From: Rhodoferax sp. TS-BS-61-7
GTDB lineage: Bacteria > Pseudomonadota > Gammaproteobacteria > Burkholderiales > Burkholderiaceae_C
Reading direction: 5' to 3'
DNA: 64,000 bases
Assembly (NCBI RefSeq): GCF_002943465.1
Contig: NZ_PTQY01000006.1
Coordinates: 186,001 to 250,000 of the forward strand
In this document: positions 60,152-64,000 of the stretch, one piece after another
Position numbering within the stretch: position 1 is the stretch's first letter
Layout: each line of letters begins with the position of its first letter
Translations under genes and position numbers: made by a program
The notes under the pieces: generated by a model
What the model was told of the DNA's origin: nothing
Databases searched by the model: none
What the model saw: the letters and a program-made list of their open reading frames with translations, nothing else

Positions 60152-63064
60152 ATGCCCCACGCTTTTGCCTCCACCCTCAAGAACTTCAAGACCGCCTCTG
60201 GCAAGGTCGGCAAGTTGTATTCGCTGCCCGCCCTGGCCAAACAGTTTCCCAACATCAAGCGCCTGCCGGTGTCCATGCGCATCGTGCTGGAAAGTGTGTT
60301 GCGCAACTGCGATGGCAAGAAAGTGACGGCCGAGCATGTGGCCGAAGTCGCCAACTGGAGCCCCACGGGCCACCGCACCAACGAGATTCCGTTTGTTGTG
60401 TCCCGCGTGGTGCTGCAAGACTTTACCGGCGTACCGCTGCTGGCTGACCTGGCAGCCATGCGCAGCGTGGCCGTCAAGCTGGGCAAGAACCCCAAACGCA
60501 TTGAGCCGCTGGTGCCCGTGGACCTGGTGGTGGACCACTCGGTGATGGTGGACCATTACGGCAAGAAAAACTCGCTGGACCTGAACATGAAGCTGGAGTT
60601 CCAGCGCAACCGCGAACGTTACGAATTCATGAAGTGGGGCATGCAGGCCTTTGACACCTTCCGCGTCGTGCCCCCCGGCTTTGGCATCGTGCACCAGGTG
60701 AATCTCGAATACCTCGCGCGTGGTGTGCACAAGACGGCCAAGGATGTGTACTACCCCGACACACTGGTGGGTACCGACAGCCACACCACCATGATCAACG
60801 GCATTGGCGTGGTCGCCTGGGGCTGCGGCGGCATTGAAGCCGAGGCCGCCATGCTGGGCCAGCCGGTGTACCTTTTGACGCCCGACGTGGTGGGTTTTGA
60901 GCTGACTGGTCGCCTGCGCGAAGGCGTGACCGCCACCGACCTGGTGCTCACCGTGACCGAAATCTTGCGCCAGCACAAGGTGGTGGGCAAGTTCGTGGAG
61001 TTTTTTGGCGAGGGCACGCGCACGCTGGCTCTGCCAGACCGCGCCACGATTGCCAACATGGCACCCGAATACGGCGCCACCATGGGCTTCTTCCCCGTGG
61101 ACGAAAAGACCATGGACTACTTCGCGGGCACCGGCCGTACCAAGCCGGAGATGGAAGCCTTTGAGGCTTACTTCAAGGCGCAGGGCCTGTTTGGTGTACC
61201 CAAATCAGGTGACATCGATTACTCGCAAGTGGTGAAGCTGGACCTGGGCAATGTGACGCCCAGCCTGGCCGGTCCCAAACGCCCGCAAGACCGCATCGAG
61301 CTGGGCAAGGTGGCCAGCCAGTTTGAATCGTTGTTCTCCAAGCCCAATGCTGAAAACGGCTTCAACCAGAGCGCCGCCGTGTTCCATACGCGTCATCTGG
61401 CGCGCACCTGGGACGAGCCATTGAACGTCAAAGTGCCCAAGGCACCCGCCACGCCACCCGGCGCCCCACGCCAGGTGGTGGAGATGGAAGGCAATAAACC
61501 CACGCTGGCGGCCAACCACGCGCCCAACACCGCCACCACGGCCGTGGCCGCAGGCAGCGGTTCGGACCTGACCATCGGCAACGGCGACGTGTTGATCGCC
61601 GCCATCACCAGCTGCACCAACACCTCCAACCCCAGCGTATTGCTGGCAGCGGGCCTGCTGGCCAAGAAGGCGGTTGAGGCCGGGCTCAAGGTCAAGCCCC
61701 ACATCAAGACCAGCCTGGCGCCCGGCTCGCGCATCGTCACCGAATACCTGACCGAGGCCGGCCTGCTGCCGTACCTCGAAAAACTGGGCTTTGCAGTGGC
61801 AGGCTACGGCTGCACCACCTGTATCGGCAACGCGGGTGACTTGACGCCCGAGCTCAATGAAGTCATCACCACCAATGACCTGATTTGTGCCGCCGTGCTC
61901 TCGGGCAACCGCAACTTCGAGGCGCGCATTCATCCCAACCTGAAGGCCAACTTCCTGGCCAGCCCGCCGCTGGTAGTGGCCTACGCCATCGCTGGCACGG
62001 TCAACCGCGACCTGATGACCGAGCCGGTGGGCAAAGGCAAGGGCGGCAAAGATGTGTACCTGGGCGACATCTGGCCGACCAGCGACGAGATCTACAAGCT
62101 GCTGAAGTTTGCGATGAAGGGTAAGGCCTTCCGCGAGAACTACGCCAAGGTGAAGACCGAGCCCGGCAAGCTGTGGGACAAGATCAAGGGCGTGGCCGGT
62201 CAGGCCTACAACTGGCCTACCAGTACCTACATTGCCGAGCCACCGTTCTTCGCCGATTTTGCTATGGATTCAGTAGCTGCTCGCGCAGGTAGTACGGGGG
62301 CTGCAGGCCTAAATGGCACTGAATCCTCGGTGCAGGGTGCCCGCATCATGGCGCTGTTTGGCGACTCCATCACCACCGACCACATCTCGCCCGCAGGCTC
62401 CATCAAGGAAAGCTCACCGGCCGGGCAGTGGCTGCTGGCGCATGGCGTGCAAAAGGCCGACTTCAACAGCTACGGCGCGCGCCGCGGCAACCACGACGTG
62501 ATGATGCGCGGCACCTTTGCCAACGTGCGTATCAAGAACCTGATGATTCCCGCCGACGCCGCCGGTTCGCGCGAGGAGGGCGGTGTGACCATCTACCAGC
62601 ACGACGGCCCGGACCAAGGCCACAAGATGGCCATCTACGACGCCGCCATGCAGTACGTGGCGGACGGCGTGCCCACGGTAATTTTTGCGGGTGAGGAATA
62701 TGGCACCGGCTCCAGCCGCGACTGGGCCGCCAAGGGCACGCAGCTGCTGGGCATCAAGGCCGTGGTTGCCAAGAGTTTTGAGCGCATCCACCGCAGCAAC
62801 CTGGTGGGCATGGGCGTGCTGCCGCTGCAGTTCAAGGGCACAGACTCCTGGCAGTCTCTGGGTCTCAAAGGCAATGAGCGCATCGACGTGATCCCCGACG
62901 CCAACCTGACCCCGCAGAGCGACGCCACGCTGCGCATCACGCGCGCCGATGGCACCACCCAAACGCTGACGCTGACGTTGCGGGTGGACACGCCGATTGA
63001 GGTGGACTACTACCGTGCCGGCGGCATCTTGCCGTTTGTGTTGCGCCAGCTGCTGCAGGGCTAA
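60152..63064 (+). CDS. acnA: aconitate hydratase AcnA, carrying a translated repeat
   Basis: AcnA isomerises citrate and isocitrate in the TCA cycle. The product is 970 residues from the ATG at 60152 (SD AGGAGA). The 4Fe-4S cysteines are in [15 protein letters not shown] and [10 protein letters not shown]. The swivelling domain 4 starts after [15 protein letters not shown], with substrate-binding [13 protein letters not shown]. Residues 704-722 ([19 protein letters not shown]) are encoded by the palindromic repeat at 62259-62317, in the linker between domain 3 and domain 4, a length-variable loop in other AcnA. Its stop overlaps the LysR gene stop. Confidence 0.95.
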   Translation: MPHAFASTLKNFKTASGKVGKLYSLPALAKQFPNIKRLPVSMRIVLESVLRNCDGKKVTAEHVAEVANWSPTGHRTNEIPFVVSRVVLQDFTGVPLLADLAAMRSVAVKLGKNPKRIEPLVPVDLVVDHSVMVDHYGKKNSLDLNMKLEFQRNRERYEFMKWGMQAFDTFRVVPPGFGIVHQVNLEYLARGVHKTAKDVYYPDTLVGTDSHTTMINGIGVVAWGCGGIEAEAAMLGQPVYLLTPDVVGFELTGRLREGVTATDLVLTVTEILRQHKVVGKFVEFFGEGTRTLALPDRATIANMAPEYGATMGFFPVDEKTMDYFAGTGRTKPEMEAFEAYFKAQGLFGVPKSGDIDYSQVVKLDLGNVTPSLAGPKRPQDRIELGKVASQFESLFSKPNAENGFNQSAAVFHTRHLARTWDEPLNVKVPKAPATPPGAPRQVVEMEGNKPTLAANHAPNTATTAVAAGSGSDLTIGNGDVLIAAITSCTNTSNPSVLLAAGLLAKKAVEAGLKVKPHIKTSLAPGSRIVTEYLTEAGLLPYLEKLGFAVAGYGCTTCIGNAGDLTPELNEVITTNDLICAAVLSGNRNFEARIHPNLKANFLASPPLVVAYAIAGTVNRDLMTEPVGKGKGGKDVYLGDIWPTSDEIYKLLKFAMKGKAFRENYAKVKTEPGKLWDKIKGVAGQAYNWPTSTYIAEPPFFADFAMDSVAARAGSTGAAGLNGTESSVQGARIMALFGDSITTDHISPAGSIKESSPAGQWLLAHGVQKADFNSYGARRGNHDVMMRGTFANVRIKNLMIPADAAGSREEGGVTIYQHDGPDQGHKMAIYDAAMQYVADGVPTVIFAGEEYGTGSSRDWAAKGTQLLGIKAVVAKSFERIHRSNLVGMGVLPLQFKGTDSWQSLGLKGNERIDVIPDANLTPQSDATLRITRADGTTQTLTLTLRVDTPIEVDYYRAGGILPFVLRQLLQG
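62259..62317 (+). repeat. palindromic repeat copy 8, inside acnA
   Basis: TTGCTATGGATTCAGTAGC, then TGCTCGCGCAGGTAGTACG, then GGGGCTGCAGGCCTAAATGGC, matches the repeat consensus end to end while staying open in the acnA frame. It corresponds to an extra segment in the linker relative to E. coli AcnA. Confidence 0.88.
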
Positions 63065-63963
63065 GCGATCCTGGATTCCAATGTGGCAAAGTGCCGGACC
63101 AGCAGGTCCAGCGCATGGCGCACCTTCGCCGGTTGTTCCCCGCGGCGTGCCGTGATGGCGTAGGCCTCGTAGTCCGGTGGGCTCCAGTCCGGCAGCACCG
63201 GCACCAGGCGCCCATCGGCCAAGGCGCGGCGGTCGTCGTCGCTCAGCACGATGCTGATGCCCCAGCCCGCCACACACAAGGAGTGCAGCGCCGTCACCTG
63301 CGTGGCAGACGCCCTGGCGGTGACCTGCACCCGCGCCACCTGCCCGTCGCTGCTGTGCAACTGCAGCAGTTCCTGCCCCGCGGCCTGCGGGCGCCCGCCC
63401 AGCCAGTCGTGCCGGGCCAGGTCGGCAGGGTGCTGGGGCCAGCCGCGGGCGGCCAGGTAGGCGGGAGAGGCACACAGCTGCGCCCGCAGCGTGCCCAGTT
63501 TGCGGGCCACCAGGCTGGAGTCCGGCAGGCCGCCCACACGCACGGCAATGTCCACCCGCTCCGCAATCACATCCACCAGCGCATCGTCCATCAGCAGCCG
63601 CAGGCTGAGTTTGGGAAAGTTGCGCAGCGGTGCCAGGGCCGTGGCCAGCAGGCCACCAAAACCAATCGGCGCGGCAATGCGCAACTCGCCTTCGGGTTCG
63701 TCCCGGTGGTGTTCCAGCGCCTGGTCGGCCGCGCGGGCCGCGGCCACCATGGCCGTGCAGCCTTCCACATAACGCGCCCCGGCCTCGGTGAGCGTGAGTT
63801 TTCGGGTGGAGCGGTGCAGCAGCGCCAGGCCCAGCGCAGCCTCCAGCTGGCGCAGGTGTTGGCTCACGGCCGAGGGCGTCATGCCCAGTTGGCGGGCCGC
63901 CGCACTGAGCGAGCCGCTGGCCACCACCTCGGCAAACACCGCCATACGTTTGAGTTGGTCCAT
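63061..63963 (-). CDS. LysR-family transcriptional regulator
   Basis: The 300-residue regulator starts [20 protein letters not shown]. The winged HTH is [20 protein letters not shown], followed by [19 protein letters not shown]. The C-terminal periplasmic-binding-like effector domain (about 90-295) includes [20 protein letters not shown]. Effector and targets are not evident. It is convergent with acnA, the stops overlapping by four bases, and its upstream region reaches the window edge, where an AT-rich stretch holds its promoter. Confidence 0.9.
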   Translation of the reverse strand: MDQLKRMAVFAEVVASGSLSAAARQLGMTPSAVSQHLRQLEAALGLALLHRSTRKLTLTEAGARYVEGCTAMVAAARAADQALEHHRDEPEGELRIAAPIGFGGLLATALAPLRNFPKLSLRLLMDDALVDVIAERVDIAVRVGGLPDSSLVARKLGTLRAQLCASPAYLAARGWPQHPADLARHDWLGGRPQAAGQELLQLHSSDGQVARVQVTARASATQVTALHSLCVAGWGISIVLSDDDRRALADGRLVPVLPDWSPPDYEAYAITARRGEQPAKVRHALDLLVRHFATLESRIA

Positions 63964-64000
63964 GGAATATGGTCTTATTAATTAGTTTTACTTCACAGTG

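Noticed and set aside
62259..62317. Repeat in acnA as a sequencing or assembly error
   Set aside because: It keeps the reading frame exactly, contains no stop, and falls in a variable linker, which an error would not be expected to do.

Overview
The window is a gene-dense stretch of chromosome, about 60% GC or higher, from a beta-proteobacterium, most likely a member of the Comamonadaceae (Rhodoferax/Polaromonas-like). The clues are the linkages pyrG-kdsA-eno-ftsB, dapA-bamC and parE-lytic transglycosylase-parC, the protein sequences themselves, and a short palindromic repeat that I associate with that family (inference). I see no rRNA, tRNA, CRISPR array, transposase or phage gene. No gap without a gene exceeds about 270 bases.

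Layout. 1-4.4 kb: the cut-off end of an EAL-HDOD signalling protein, a DUF455 ferritin-like protein, a gamma-carbonic anhydrase, Hsp33 and a NadR-like kinase. 4.1-12.8 kb: housekeeping genes (ftsB, eno, kdsA and pyrG on the minus strand; coaBC, dut and roxA on the plus strand) ending in a small Ala/Pro-rich lipoprotein and a strong bidirectional terminator. 12.8-17.6 kb: a minus-strand block of an MFS transporter, a 41-residue peptide, an SDR, a methyltransferase, dapA and bamC. 17.7-23 kb: parE, a lytic transglycosylase and parC.

23.1-34.6 kb is a catabolic cluster. It has an RbsABC-type importer, a GMC oxidoreductase, a tautomerase, a GntR/UTRA regulator, a GlpD-like dehydrogenase, an FGGY kinase, an aldo-keto reductase and a DhnA/LsrF-type aldolase. 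Import, phosphorylation, flavin-linked oxidation to a keto-phosphate and aldol cleavage is the logic of sugar-alcohol catabolism, but the substrate cannot be read from sequence. Four copies of a TGTCATGACA-like palindrome sit in its two divergent promoter regions and are probably the GntR operators.

34.6-36.9 kb is a small AT-richer island of four minus-strand genes, including an Imm35/YrhB-like immunity domain fused to an L7/L12-C-like domain. It is bracketed by two almost identical 51-base direct copies of the palindromic repeat. 36.9-43.6 kb is a complete RND efflux operon with its divergent TetR repressor and an AcrR-type operator. 43.6-48.3 kb holds an MmyB-type regulator, small membrane and AsmA-like proteins, and an orphan molybdopterin oxidoreductase.

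48.4-58.7 kb is the most novel part. A NarL-type two-component system is divergent from three genes in tandem: a secreted protein with bulb-lectin domains, a TPR lipoprotein secretin and a 1078-residue exported tectonin-like beta-propeller protein. It looks like a dedicated outer-membrane secretion or surface-display system for carbohydrate-binding proteins. The window ends with ndh, acnA and a LysR regulator.

Across the whole window, eight copies of the palindromic repeat occur. Three lie inside reading frames (coaBC, the transglycosylase signal peptide and acnA), where the repeat is translated.
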